Source: Anastatus disparis (taxonomy: Eukaryota > Arthropoda > Insecta > Hymenoptera > Eupelmidae). From it: a stretch of 64,000 bases of DNA. The position numbers and the translations under genes were made by a program. A model generated the notes under the pieces. That model saw nothing but the letters and a program-made list of their open reading frames with translations. It did no database searches and had not been told where the DNA came from. The stretch's first letter is position 1. Every line of letters begins with the position of its first letter. The DNA lies in the NCBI GenBank assembly GCA_017163975.1, contig JAFFSR010000353.1:2050501-2114500 (forward strand), in the 5' to 3' direction. Shown one piece after another: positions 23,291 through 34,762 of this stretch.

Positions 23291-23365
23291 ATAATGAGAT
23301 ATTTTTACAATTTTTGGATTAAGAATGATAAATTTAGAAACCTGTAATGTCGGTATTTTATAATC
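23285..23365. mobile_element. Partial MITE related to 48716-48931
   Basis: One arm only, GAGATATTTTTAC through CTGTAATGTCGGTATTTTA. It matches one half of the palindromic elements at 6354-6570 and 48716-48931. Confidence 0.6.
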
Positions 23366-23392
23366 AAAACGAGAACAATATACTTGACTTTT

Positions 23393-23906
23393 CGAGGGGC
23401 TACGCACTTCTTGTCCTCTCGGGAGGACAAGAAAGAGTACATTGAGAGACTAAAGAGGACTTTAAAGAGGACAAGATCACAAATAAACTCTTCAATTTTT
23501 TAGAGTACATGGGCGAAGTTGAGAGGACTCGGGAGGACTTGAGAGGACTCGGGAGGACTTGAGAGGACTCGGGAGAACTTGAGAGGACAGATAGAAAACT
23601 TAAGAGGATATAAAAGGACATAAAAGAGAACTCAAGAGAACTGAATAGTCCTCTTTTGTACTCTCACTGTCCTCCATAGTTCTCTTATGTACTCACATTG
23701 TCCTCTTCATTCTCTCATGTACTCACATTGTCCTCTTCATTCTCTTCTGTACTCTTGCTGTCTTCTGCAATTTTTTTACTTTTTAAAATAATCGCGAGTA
23801 CATTGAAAAAAAATTCAGAGGACATCAGAGGACATGAGAGGACATGAGAGTACACACTTTCAATTCTGAGGATTTTTTGAGAGGACATGAAGTGCGTAGC
23901 CCCTCG
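23393..23906. mobile_element. hAT-like MITE with GAGGAC repeats
   Basis: Ends CGAGGGGCTACGCACTTC and GAAGTGCGTAGCCCCTCG are perfect inverted repeats of 18 bases, flanked by a perfect 8-bp duplication TGACTTTT (23385-23392 and 23907-23914). Eight-base duplications are typical of hAT elements. The left half is packed with GAGGAC (direct tandem GAGAGGACTCGGGAGGACTT units near 23518-23585) and the right half with its complement GTCCTC, then GAGGAC again near the right end. Confidence 0.9.
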
Positions 23907-23914
23907 TGACTTTT

Positions 23915-25807
23915 TTTAAATTTTATGTAACTTCGCTGTATTTCAGCTATTATTACGATGCTAATTAGCGACGGAGATCGTCAGTGCGTCTATGAACAAA
24001 GCACATGCAACGTACAGTGGTGCTTGTATCAGCCTTGGAACTTGTGATCTCGAGATTACGAATCCATAGCTCTACAGTTAATAATATTATTTTTTAAATA
24101 AAATTTTTGCAATAGGAAATATTGAAGAATAGGTGTAATATAATTTAAATTGAAATATAATATACCCTATGTAATCGATGTCAACGTATATAAATATACA
24201 CACTCATAAAAAAAGCCATTAATCACTGTATGAAGTAAGTTACATTTAAATACAATGAATATATAGTTATAAATGTTTATTTTAACCAATTCATTTTGTT
24301 GACTTTTTTCAAGTTTTGAAAAAGAATTGTAAAAAACATATACTTTTTTTAAATATATTTATTTCTATTACAAGGTTAGTATATTAAAAATAATATTTTA
24401 CAAAAATTAATATAAAAATTTGAATTAAATTATATTATATGCTTTATTACATTAAAAACTACATCACATCTTATATATTTTCATTTTTTTTTTAAATATT
24501 AGCAGTTAATTAGTTTACATTGTTTAATATTTTAATTGATTTTATTTTTTTAAATGTGATTGAAATGTAACTATTCTTACTCAATGCATCAAAGGCTGTC
24601 TTGAGATCTAAGGAAACTATATGAATTTTATTTTTAAATAATTATATTTCTTGAAAATTTGAAATATATTTTTATGCATCTTACATCTGTAATTTGATTC
24701 CAATCTCCTGGTAATTTTACTTTAAGTCTTTTTAAAATATTTATCATTCTTTTGAAATATATATTTTCTTTGATCTCATCTAACAATATCAATACTTTGT
24801 ACTTGATTTTTAATTCTTAAAAAAACACCATCATTCAATTAGTATATTGTCTATAAGAGGGGAGAGATCTTTATTATACGACTATTTCACAATACAGGTG
24901 TGCTTATATGTGTGCTGGGAATACGATATCATATACGCGTTTATCAGCACACATATAAGCCCGTACGCATCTTATACTAATTTCTACCTTGCGCGTCGGT
25001 ATAACGTCTAATTGTTACACCGCGCCGACGCGCAAGATAGAAAACTATACTCTAACGATCTTATTTAATTTATATTTTCTTCTTTTTATATATATGACAG
25101 GTTACAGTTTATCTTTATATACAGATGACAACATTAATAAATGTAAATATGGAAATACATGGCATATTAGTAATGCTACTATATAGCAAAAAAACATGTT
25201 TTGAATTTTTTTCCTTGCTTTTTTGTCTATTTGACATAAATTATAACAAATAAAAACCTTATATATGTAATGTTTCAAGAAACATTTCATGTAAAGTTTT
25301 CAAATTATTTAATAGATTCTGCAATTAAATTTTACAAAATTCATAGTTAAATTTCACAAAATCTTTCGAAAATATTTAATGAAATGTTTCTTGAAATATA
25401 TTAGAAATATTGCAACAAAACATTTCATGATATATCTTAAAAATATTTCTAAGATACCCATTAAAAAGTTTTTATCGTAATATTGAATAAATAAATATTA
25501 CAGAAATATTTTACGAAAGGTTTAAAAAAATATTTAATAAATATTTTTCGGCTACATTTCATGGAATCAGAAACAATATATTTATGTAACAATCATTATA
25601 CAAACGAATTATTTTAACTTATATCAAAAATATAAATATTTATTAATTAACAAAATGAATATAAATCTTGTATTTAAATTTACAAGGTTTTTAATAATTG
25701 TATAAAATAAAAATAATGACAAATGATTATTGATTATTTTTAATATATAATTAATTAAAACATTTCAATTTTGAAACTTAAACTCATCGCGTTACAATAT
25801 TCTTCTT
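23915..25807. other. AT-rich region with palindromes and a decayed coding trace
   Basis: Minus-strand 24585-24640 reads HIVSLDLKTAFDALSK, and the frame before it (to about 24790) gives fragments with PGDWNQITDVRC. This hints at an old transposon protein that I cannot place: a reverse transcriptase motif A or a transposase are both possible. At 24907-24962 a 16-base inverted pair (GCTTATATGTGTGCTG) occurs, and at 24987-25037 TTGCGCGTCGG pairs with CCGACGCGCAA. Parts resemble the solo LTR at 15619-16673 and could be an LTR relic. The rest is featureless. Confidence 0.3.
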
Positions 25808-25930
25808 TTAAGACCAAGCTGGAGTACAATCTAATACTGACCGAGTAACAATTGAGTTTTTTGTTATTTACTCAAGTATTAATCGATGTAAATCAAGTAG
25901 AAAAAAACAACGAATCCAGCCTGCTCTTAA
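25808..25930. mobile_element. Short TTAA-flanked MITE
   Basis: TTAA at 25808-25811 and 25927-25930. The body is a short version of the element at 32357-32748, sharing GACCGAGTAACAATTGAG and TTTACTCAAGTATTAATCG. The right end, complemented, starts GAGCAGGCTGGATTC. Confidence 0.75.
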
Positions 25931-27022
25931 TTTAAATATAAAAATTTTATCTATTGAAATTATTATTAAAATCGAAAAGTTTATAATTTTTAATATTAAT
26001 TTTAGACCCGTGTACAAATTACGTAAGGTTGATAGGGGGACAAAGGGTGTCCAAATAACTTATAATCTCTTACATAGATGGAAAGAAGAGGTTTAAAAAT
26101 ATTTTACAAGAGTTTATCTTTATATTTATATATAATTATACATCGATTATATTCAATTATACATAGTTTATGTACAATTATATATACTTCATTTTGTATA
26201 ATAATACATAATTTGTATAAGTCTACATATTCTCACATGTATCTATATATTTATATATATTTACATGATAGTTTATATTATTATAATAATATTGTCCTTA
26301 CATAATTCTAAATAAATAAATACAAAGAAGACTAATGAAACAGAAATACGTATTAATACATATGATTTTTTATAAAAACTATAATTTTAAGATCAGAAAT
26401 TACAATTTTAAACTGACGATTATCATATTCATTTATTAATAAATGAAAAAATTTTAAGATTATAAAATTACGATTTAAAACTAACGATTATCATATTCAT
26501 TTATTAATAAATGAAAAAATTCTATGATAGAAAAAAGTTTGTTTTCAAATGTAATTTTTATTATTCTAGCCCCACTTAATTAATAAAACGTTAAATAAAA
26601 TAAGGGGTCAAAATTAGAAAAATAAAAAAATACAGACTCTTACATGTAAATAATGAAAAGTTGTATGTAATGAAAATATCCTTACGTAATTTGTACATGG
26701 CCCATTTAATAATAATTAAAAAGTATAATGACTGCGTATATTTTAAATGAAAAAATTTTTAATTTAAAGTAGAAAATTAAAAAATTATTAATAAAATATA
26801 TATGTGTATAGTAAATTACACATAAGTTATAAATAATAAAACCTAATAATATTAAAAAATATTAAATTACACTATATATAATATAATAAGTATCTTATAT
26901 TATATTAAAGTAAAACCACTTTTTTTTCCGTTTCTCCGGTTCTCCGCATTTGTTAAATGTGTCTAATCTTTTGGTAATAAGAGTAGCAATTTTTTATTGG
27001 GTCCTATATAATTAGTTTAAAT
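25931..27022. repeat. AT-rich region with a 70-bp tandem duplication
   Basis: Extremely AT-rich. Near 26388-26525 a unit with GATTATCATATTCATTTATT occurs twice in tandem. No gene is seen. Confidence 0.5.
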
Positions 27023-28684
27023 TAGTCATAAGCATATTTTTGGCCCACATTTTTTTGGGTCTTATATTTTTTTGGGCCTTATATTTTCTTGCGCCCTATA
27101 TTTTTTTGGGTCCAATGTTTTTTTGGTCTCTATATTTTTTTAAGCTTTATATTTTTTTGGGCTTCATATTTTTTGGGCCTTATATTTTCTTACGTCCTAC
27201 ATTTTTTTGGGCCCAATATTTTTTTTTAATTTATATTTTCTTGGGTTCTATAATTTTTTTGGGTCCTATACTTTATTTAGCTTTAGATTTTTCTGGGCCT
27301 TATATTTTTTGGGCTTAATATTTTTTTGGGCCTAATATTTTTCTTGGCATATTTTTTTGGTCTCTATATTTTTTTGGGCCTTATATTTTTTTGGGCATCA
27401 TATTTTTTTTGACTTTATACTTCCTTGGGCTCTATATTTTTTGGGCCCAATATTTTTTCGATTTTTATATATTATTGGGCTCTAAATTTTTTAGGACCAA
27501 TATTTTTTTGGGCCCAATATTTTTTCGAAATTAGTATTTTCTTGGGTTTTATAATTTTTTTGGGTACTATATTTTATTTGGCTCTATTTTCCTGGGCCTT
27601 ATATTTTTCAGGCCCTAGATTTTTTTGAATCCTATTTTCTTTGGGCTTTACATTTTCTTGGGTTCTATATTTTTTTGTGCCTAATATTTTTTTGGTCTCT
27701 ATATATTTTGGGCTTTGTATTTTTTGGGTCATATATTCTTTTGGGCCCTATATTTTCTTTGGGCTTTCTATTTTCTTGGGCTCTATATTTTTTGGGCCCA
27801 ATATTTTTTCGATTTTTATATATTATTGGGCTCTATATTTTTTTAGGACCAATATTTTTTTTGGCCCAATATTTCACTTTAATTTATATTTCCTTGGATT
27901 TCATAATTTTTTTGAGTAACATATTTTATTTAGCTCTATTTTTTGGGCCTTATATATTTGAGGCCCTACATTTTTTTGAGTCTTATTTTCTTTGGGCCCC
28001 ATATTTTTTTGGGCCTTACATTTTTTTGGGTTCTGTATTTTTTTGGGCCAAATATTTTTTCAATTTTTATCTATTTTTGGGCTCTATATTTTTTGGGCCT
28101 AATATCTATTCAATTCTTATATATTCCTGTGATCTATATTTTTGGGCCCAATATTTTTTTTAAATTTATATTTTCTTGGGTTCTATGATTTTTTTGGGTC
28201 CTATATTTTATTTAGCTCTATATTTTTATAGGCCTTATACTTTTCGCGAACTACTTTTTTTAGTGCTATTTTCTTTGGGCCTCTGATTTTTTTGGGTCAT
28301 TTATTTTTCTGGGCCTTATTGTTTTTTAACTTTTTTTTTGGGTTTATATTTTTTTTAATCTTATATTTTTTGGGGCCAATATTTATCTGATTCTTTTTTT
28401 TTATCCCAATATTTTTTCAAATCTTATTTTACTTGAGCTCTATATTTTTTTTATTCTTATATTTACTTGAGCTCTATATTTTGTTGGGCCCAATATTTCT
28501 TTGAATCTTATATTTTTTTGATTCTTATGTATTCTTGGCTCTTTATTTTTTTGAACCCAATATTTTTTTAAAACATTTTTTTGGGCCTAATATTTTTTTT
28601 ATCATTGTTTTCTTGGTCTCTATATTTTTTTGAGCCCAATATTTTTTTGATTCTTATAATTACTTTGGCTCTATATTTTGGGCT
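27023..28684. repeat. Degenerate minisatellite of TATATTTTTTTGGGCC units
   Basis: About 1.66 kb of irregular head-to-tail units of roughly 15-18 bases with consensus TATATTTTTTTGGGCC, drifting in phase and length. It gives hydrophobic open frames (FLGPIFFWALYF-like) that are composition artefacts. It ends exactly where the minus-strand Helitron helicase stops being recognisable. Confidence 0.85.
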
Positions 28685-29480
28685 TTAAATTCTGCCATAA
28701 TTAACTTAATTTAACTGAATTTTCAATAATATTCATACGACTTTTATGTCGTACAATTGGTAATGTTTGCCTGAAATCTCCTGATGCAATTACAGTTTTA
28801 CCACCGAAAGGTTGGTTTACATCGCATGAATCTTGAAAAAGACGATCAACTGCTTCAAAAGCAAATTTTGAAGTCATGAATATTTCATCCCAAATAATTA
28901 TTTGTTTTTCCTTTGTTTGGTTTCTGCAGAATTAGGCTTAACATTACAAGTTGTACAATCTGTTATATTTAAGAGGACGTTGTATCTCTCTATCCTTTTC
29001 TAATAAAAAAATGTAGGTTTTTGGAAAAACTAGTAGTTATTACTAGAAATCAATAGTTGTCCGCAAATTGTACACTAAAAAAACAATATTTTTTCAAATA
29101 AGGACCAATTAATTCTCTAGCTTCACTTATGATTTTGTGAGTTTGTAAAACTTTTTTTGAAAACAAAGCATCAAAGTTAATTTCATTATTAATTAATTAA
29201 ATTAATTCAGCGGCCTCTTAACGGTAGTTTAAATGTTGTATGCACGGTTTTTCCATCGACTAATGAATTCGCTGCTATAGCTGTCCAAGCTGCACATAAA
29301 TAATGAATAGTATGATATTTAAAATAAACTATTGAAACGTTAATTAAATAACTTTTTTCACTTCCACCTGGTTCATCTATGAAAATATATTTTTCTTTAC
29401 TTTGGTTGTTTAAACTCTTTATAGTAGAGTTAAATATTTGTCTTTGTTTAACATTTAAAAAATTTATTTTCATTTCTCAT
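28685..29480 (-). pseudogene. Helitron Pif1-type helicase, N-terminal half
   Basis: The 5' part (29207-29473) has FIDEPGGSEKSYL, a P-loop in which GTGKT is changed to GSEKS, followed by ANSLVDGKTVHTTFKLP. After the TTAA element at 28969-29221 it continues with IIIWDEIFMTSKFAFEAVDR (Walker B) and FGGKTVIASGDFRQTLPIV. An in-frame stop occurs near 28700, and the homology ends in LWQNLK at about 28690, where satellite DNA begins. The helicase would unwind the donor strand during rolling-circle transposition. The remaining C-terminal motifs are found only at 52413-52998 on the other strand. Confidence 0.85.
28969..29221. mobile_element. TTAA-flanked MITE inside the Helitron helicase
   Basis: TTAA at 28969-28972 and 29218-29221. 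Left end GAGGACGTTGTATCTCTC, right end complemented GAGGCCGCTG. The helicase frame resumes across the site when one TTAA is kept, which fixes the borders. The left end resembles 45350-45739. Confidence 0.85.
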
Positions 29481-30327
29481 TCATCAAGAATATTATTATT
29501 ATTATGATTTAAAATTGTTTGATTATTATCTTCTTCTATAAATGTGCTTATGTTAGGCAAATTAAAATCGTTTGAAGGAAAGTCATTGACTTGTAAATTA
29601 TTTTTAATAACATTCAATGCAAGATTTTTACCTATATTTTTTTTCGTATTTAGGATGATATAACTTATCTTTATATTTTTTATATAAATCTCGTGCATTT
29701 ATAGGATTTTAAAAAACGCAAATGAAAGCAAATAATTTATAAAGAATATATAGGAAATCTGTTGGAGATGCTTCTTCCAAACATCCATTCCATTCTCCAT
29801 CTTCATTTATTAATTGTTTTGTCTTAGCTGCCTCATAGAACGAATTGTACATCACATTATAAACAGTACGCAAATCTTCAAAAGACGTGGCTCCTTTCAC
29901 ATGTAATAGTAATAACCTAATAAAATTACGTTCTCTATCTTTCGGACTTACAAAGTACATTCTACTAAGTATTGGTCTTTTTTTTTTTTCTTTAATTCCA
30001 CTTTTTCAGTTTTTCATCAAATGTATAAAAATTTGGTATTTCTAAATAGCAGTAATTTCGTACTTCAAATTCTTCTCTATTCAATTCAAAATATACTGTT
30101 AATGTTGTTCCCGCTTTTTTTTGCATGATCATTTGTCCTTTTCCTTCTTTATAAAATACGTTTTGTTGATTTTCCTCATGAACGCTTGGATGTTTTATAG
30201 TATGTAAAATAACATGTAAAGGATATTCTCATAATCTGTGCATTGCTTAAGGTGGACGTAAATATCGTGTATTAATGTATTGTTGGGTTTCGTCATATTC
30301 ATATTCAACATTTTCACGATTGTCATT
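29477..30327 (-). pseudogene. Helitron region between Rep and helicase
   Basis: Frames 29709-29960 (SPKDRERNFIRLLLLHVKGA, then SFEDLRTVYN) and flanking fragments to 30327 (RLWEYPLH) match the segment that lies between Rep and Pif1 domains in animal Helitrons. Stops and shifts occur near 29700, 29990 and 30245. No separate function is assigned. Confidence 0.75.
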
Positions 30328-31230
30328 TTAAGAAGTGTCTTTATTTTCTGATTTAAAATCCACACTTACTTGATGTATTTTAATGTATGCACAATCATGA
30401 CCTTTATAACAGTATTTGAATAAATATTTAATGCAGTGTACAGTGGAACAAACTTCTACGTTTATGTGTGCATTAAATTTCAATAATAAGTAAGGATTAT
30501 AAGGAACAACAAATCCATTATCTTCAATTCTTTCTGTAAATTTATTTTTAAGAATCATTTCGACGCCATCATTTTTACGTTTGTATAGTGGATATCCATT
30601 GGATTCAAATGTTGTTGTATTTTTAAATTTTCTTCGAAAATTTCCAGTACATTGTTTCGTATTTTCATCCATACATGGACAATTTATATTTTGCATACCA
30701 CAGGGACCGCGTATCATAAATTGTTTAACAATACTATATAATTTAGGATAAATATCTCTATTTGGGATTTCTGCAATTATTATTTTATCAACTTTTTCGG
30801 AAATACCAAATTTATTATTCTTATCCAAGAGTAAGTTGTTACTAATAATGCATATGCGGTAATCCTCGTTTTTGAAATTCAATTACATAACTATATGCAA
30901 TACATTTTCCTAATATTCCCTTTTTTATTACTAAATTTTTGAATTCTACTTTTTGATAAATTACTTTTTTATAATATCCGGTCTACCTATTGCATTTTCA
31001 TGAAGTTCCAAGTTTTCAGTTATTTCTTTCCAATGTGGGTTACAGGTCATAGTTACAAAAAGATCAGGTTTACCACGATAATTTACAAGTGTCATTGAGT
31101 CGATGTAATTTTATTCTAAAAATCGTGGACTTTCTGTAAAGTTTAAAGGTAATATTACCATCTTTCCAATTTTTGAAGAATCTTATTCTTTTTTGTTATG
31201 TAAATAGTCCACAACACCTTTGTAACAATC
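30328..31230 (-). pseudogene. Helitron Rep (HUH endonuclease) domain
   Basis: The fragment around 31060 reads TCNPHWKEI. The HUH motif appears near 30870 as QKRGLPHMH, just before the 184-codon frame 30328-30882. That frame ends with the paired-tyrosine region KYLFKYCYKGHDCA and includes NPYLLLKFNAHINVEVC. Rep nicks and joins DNA at the element ends. A stop separates the HUH motif from the tyrosine frame, and more breaks lie upstream, so it is inactive. Confidence 0.9.
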
Positions 31231-31236
31231 ACTTCT

Positions 31237-32198
31237 TTATATGTTTTGGTTTTTTCGTATGAAATATAATATGGAGGTTTCAACTTTTTCAAACGCATCA
31301 ACAATAAACTGTTGAGATAATTTTCCCAAATTAAGTAATGGATTCAATTCATTTCTAACACTAAGTCTATAATTATAAAATTTAAAATTTGAAATATTAT
31401 ATTTTCCAAATTTATTTTTCATATTTGGCATCCATCCAAAACCACCATTCGGATGAATAAGCGGATATGTCATAGGATCTGTATGTTTGCTAATTGTCGG
31501 TATACTAATTGGTTTATCATATTTGGAGTAAATGAAAATATCACGTTCAATAGGAGGAAGATCGTCTTCTCCAACATATACTATTGCAACTTCATTACAG
31601 GTAAGTAGCTTATATCTTTTTTTATACAAATTATTATTGCAGACAATAGACATAGTAACAGTTCTTGAAGGACAATAGATTTTTGCACGTCATTGTAGTT
31701 CTTCTTCTACTTTATGCATCATTTTATAGGCTTTGGCATAAGGATTAATGTCTCTTATCAAGATATCTAAATGTTTTAATAATGTTAAATTTTTATGGAA
31801 CTCATTCCGTTCAATCGCTGCTATTTCATTATCTAAAATATATAATTGTCCATAGTTACGTGCTTCATTTTTATTAGGATGTAACGTATATACATTATGG
31901 TAAATTCGTCCACATATTCTAATAACTTGTGGTCCTTTACTCGGCAATGTATCAAAATGATGTTTAAGCATGCACAAAAATTTGCGCATGCTTAAACATC
32001 ATTGTACAACCTAACATTTCGTCGAAAATCAATAATTTCTTCCGTTAATTCAGTTGCTAAAAACTTTAATTGTTCTGGGTAAGGAGGATTTTCTAACAAT
32101 TTTACTTTACCTTTATGACAACAATTGGGGAAATCGTTACTTTTAGTATATTCTAAAGCAAAATGTTTCGCATCACAATAAACACATGTATTTGTCAT
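31237..32198 (-). pseudogene. Helitron N-terminal (helitron-like) region
   Basis: Three frames in series: 31992-32198 with a zinc-binding cluster (CVYCDAKHF, then CCHKGKVKL); 31690-31989 with ICGRIYHNVYTLHP and NPYAKAYKMM; and 31237-31653 with EVAIVYVGED, PIERDIFIYS and DPMTYPLIHPNGGFGW. Together these are the conserved N-terminal module of animal Helitron proteins, broken by stops near 31988 and 31660. A short palindrome (TTTAAGCATGC) lies near 31965-32000 at one break. Confidence 0.85.
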
Positions 32199-32356
32199 AG
32201 AATTAATGTTATTTTCAGATATGAGATTTTCATCGAAATATATATTTGCTATACAACCAATCAGTTTCGAATTAATTCTTTCAGTTGATATTTTTTCATT
32301 TAATTTCTTTAATTTTTTTTCTACTTTGCCCTTTATTGTTTTATCAATAACTTTGT

Positions 32357-32748
32357 TTAACGGCAGGCCGGAGTAGAACCTGATACCGACCGAGTAACAA
32401 TTGAGTTGTTTGTTATTTACTCAAGTATTAATCGGTGTATCTTCAAAATAAAGGTTGATCGCAATAGATATTATTATTATGAATATCTATGCACAAGAAA
32501 AAAAAATCTACCGATTTGTTTTTGAGAAAAGTAAGGAACGCCGAAGTAAAAGATTATGTTTATAATATTTTCGCGTTCCTTACTTTTCTCAAAAACAAAG
32601 CAATAGATTTTTTTTTTCTTGTGCATAAATATTTGTAATAATAATATCTATTGCGCTTAACCTTCAATTTGCAGATACACCGATTAATACTTGAGTAAAT
32701 AACAAAAATGCCAATTAGACAATGACAGCGAATCCGGCCTGCTCTTAA
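32357..32748. mobile_element. TTAA-flanked palindromic MITE
   Basis: TTAA at 32357-32360 and 32745-32748. Ends CGGCAGGCCGGA and, complemented from the right, GAGCAGGCCGGA. The arms pair across a centre near 32555 (TTGTTTTTGAGAAAAGTAAG and its complement). It shares its right TTAA with the next element. Confidence 0.85.
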
Positions 32749-32979
32749 GAGGAGGCCGTATCATTCTGTCCTCGTCTAATCTAAATTTTCGTTATTATAA
32801 ATAAATAAAATATTTTCATAGAAAAGTAAGACGACCGCCCAATAGAGCAGAAGACAAGCAAACGATTTTTTTAATGAAAAAATAATCGGTTGTCTTACTT
32901 TTCTATGAAAATATTTAATTTATTAATAATAAAGAAAATTTAGATTAGACAAGGACAGAACTATACGGCCGCCTCTTAA
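32745..32979. mobile_element. TTAA-flanked palindromic MITE sharing a border
   Basis: TTAA at 32745-32748 and 32976-32979, ends GAGGAGGCCGTAT and GAGGCGGCCGTAT (complemented). The arms pair around a centre near 32862. It directly abuts the preceding element; a single TTAA serves both. Confidence 0.85.
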
Positions 32980-34047
32980 TACAATATTATGATTGTTATT
33001 ATAATTATTATTATTGTAATTTTTATTATAATTATTGTTTTCAATTTTTAATTGCTTACACTTAATAAATAATATCTTCAATTGATAAGAATCATATTTA
33101 TGTTTTCGCTTTTTTTTATCTATTGGTTTAGTTATTGTAGTATCGTTATTAACATGTTTATTGTCATCAATTTCTATTTGTTTAAACTTTGTGCGTCATT
33201 CTTTTAATTGGTAACAATAATTTTCTACTTGTGCTTTCTTAATAATATCGTCATTTTCCAATTTTTGATTCTTAATTTGTACCATTCTCTCATATTCATT
33301 GAATTGTTCACTAATAACTTTTCTATAAGTCCCTTTTTTGCATAATTTTTTTTTTTTCATGCAATTTTTTCAATTTATTAGTATTTCTATTTCCAAATAA
33401 TTTTATTTTTCATATCTTAATATTTTCAATTTATTTTATATTTATTCGGTTGTTCTTCTTTCATTTTTATGTAAGCTTTTTTCTTATGTGTAGCTTTATT
33501 TGTACGTTTTTGTTTCATTTTATCAGTACCCTTTTTTATCTTTGATTTCATTCTTGTTATTTTAGTATTTTTTAATTTTTTTTTATATTTATTGGGTTGT
33601 TTTTCTTCAATTTTTATAAAAACTTCTTTCTCACGTAAAGCCTCATTCGCACGTATTCGTTCCAATTTATAAGTACTCATTGTTTCCTTGAATTTGTTTT
33701 GTTATCTTAGTATTTTCTAATTTTTCTTCATAGTTTTTCGGTTGTTTTTCTTTAATTCTTATATAAGCTTCTTTCTTGAGTAAAGCCTACTTCGCACGTA
33801 TTTGTTCCAATTTATCAGTACTCATTCTTTCCTTGAATCGCTATTTTGTTATCTTAGTATTTTCTAATTTCTGTTTCTATTTATTTAATTGTCCTTTTTT
33901 CATATTCATATAAGCTTTTTTTTCCGTAAAGTTTCTTGAACACGTATCAGTTCTAATTTATCATTACTTTTTTTTTGCATTTTCATAATGATGTCTTTTT
34001 CTGAAATTTTTTGATAATTATGTGATTGTTTTGTTACCATTTTCTTA
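32980..34047 (-). pseudogene. Lysine/glutamate-rich repeat region upstream of the Helitron
   Basis: Frame 33426-33680 and neighbours carry four to five imperfect copies of a 25-35 residue unit such as KAYIKMKEEQPNKYK. The repeats occur on the DNA level near 33430, 33590, 33720 and 33880. Charged repeats of this type sit ahead of the zinc cluster in many arthropod Helitron-like proteins. Frameshifts separate the units. Probably part of the same ancestral long protein as the Ulp1-like and Rep domains. Confidence 0.45.
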
Positions 34048-34457
34048 TTAACGGGATGTCGGAGCTGCAGCAACTGAGTCTTGTTTTTTTTATTTTATCA
34101 ATATCTTTTTAAATTCATAAATTAAACAAATCTAATGACTTGTCCGCACTAAAGCTATATTAATACAATAATTTTTGTTAAAATAAAAAATCATTTGGAC
34201 TTGTTGTTTTTTATGAGCTTGGATTGGAAATCAGATATCAAACTCGAGAAACCTAACCATAAAATACGATACATTAAAAGTTTTTATTATAACTTTATAT
34301 GTATAATATTTTGGTGGATTTCTTGAGTCGTTCGCACTAGAGTTTAATCTTACAAATTTTTACTTTGTTGCAAAAAAACTCAATTAAACGCATCATTTAT
34401 TCATAAGTTAGGATTGGAAATATTATTAGAAGGCGGGCAGCTTCATCATGCTTTTAA
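34048..34457. mobile_element. TTAA-flanked MITE, GCATG family, copy 2
   Basis: TTAA at 34048-34051 and 34454-34457. Nearly identical over its 410 bases to 11663-12073, in the same orientation. It separates the charged-repeat region from the protease-like region. Confidence 0.9.
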
Positions 34458-34762
34458 GTCCTGTTACAAATAAAGCTTCTTTTTCATCTATCTTGTGATT
34501 CTTTTTTTTCTTTATTTAATTTAATTTCAACTGTGCTAATTTTATTATCGTTATAATTTAAGTGGATATCATCGATTCCTATTATATCATTATCTGGTTT
34601 TTAAAAATTTGTATCTAAAATGTCATTGTCAATTTCCATCAAAATTGTTTCATGATTCGAATTTTTTCGTTTACAATATATTTTCATGATCTTTTTTTGT
34701 TCTGCCAATAAATGCATTTGTGAGTTTTTTTCTAATAGTTCAAGCTCGGCAAAATCTAAATT

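Noticed and set aside
27040..28188. Long hydrophobic open frames resembling membrane proteins
   Set aside because: They come from the TATATTTTTTTGGGCC satellite, overlap in several frames and have no conserved start.
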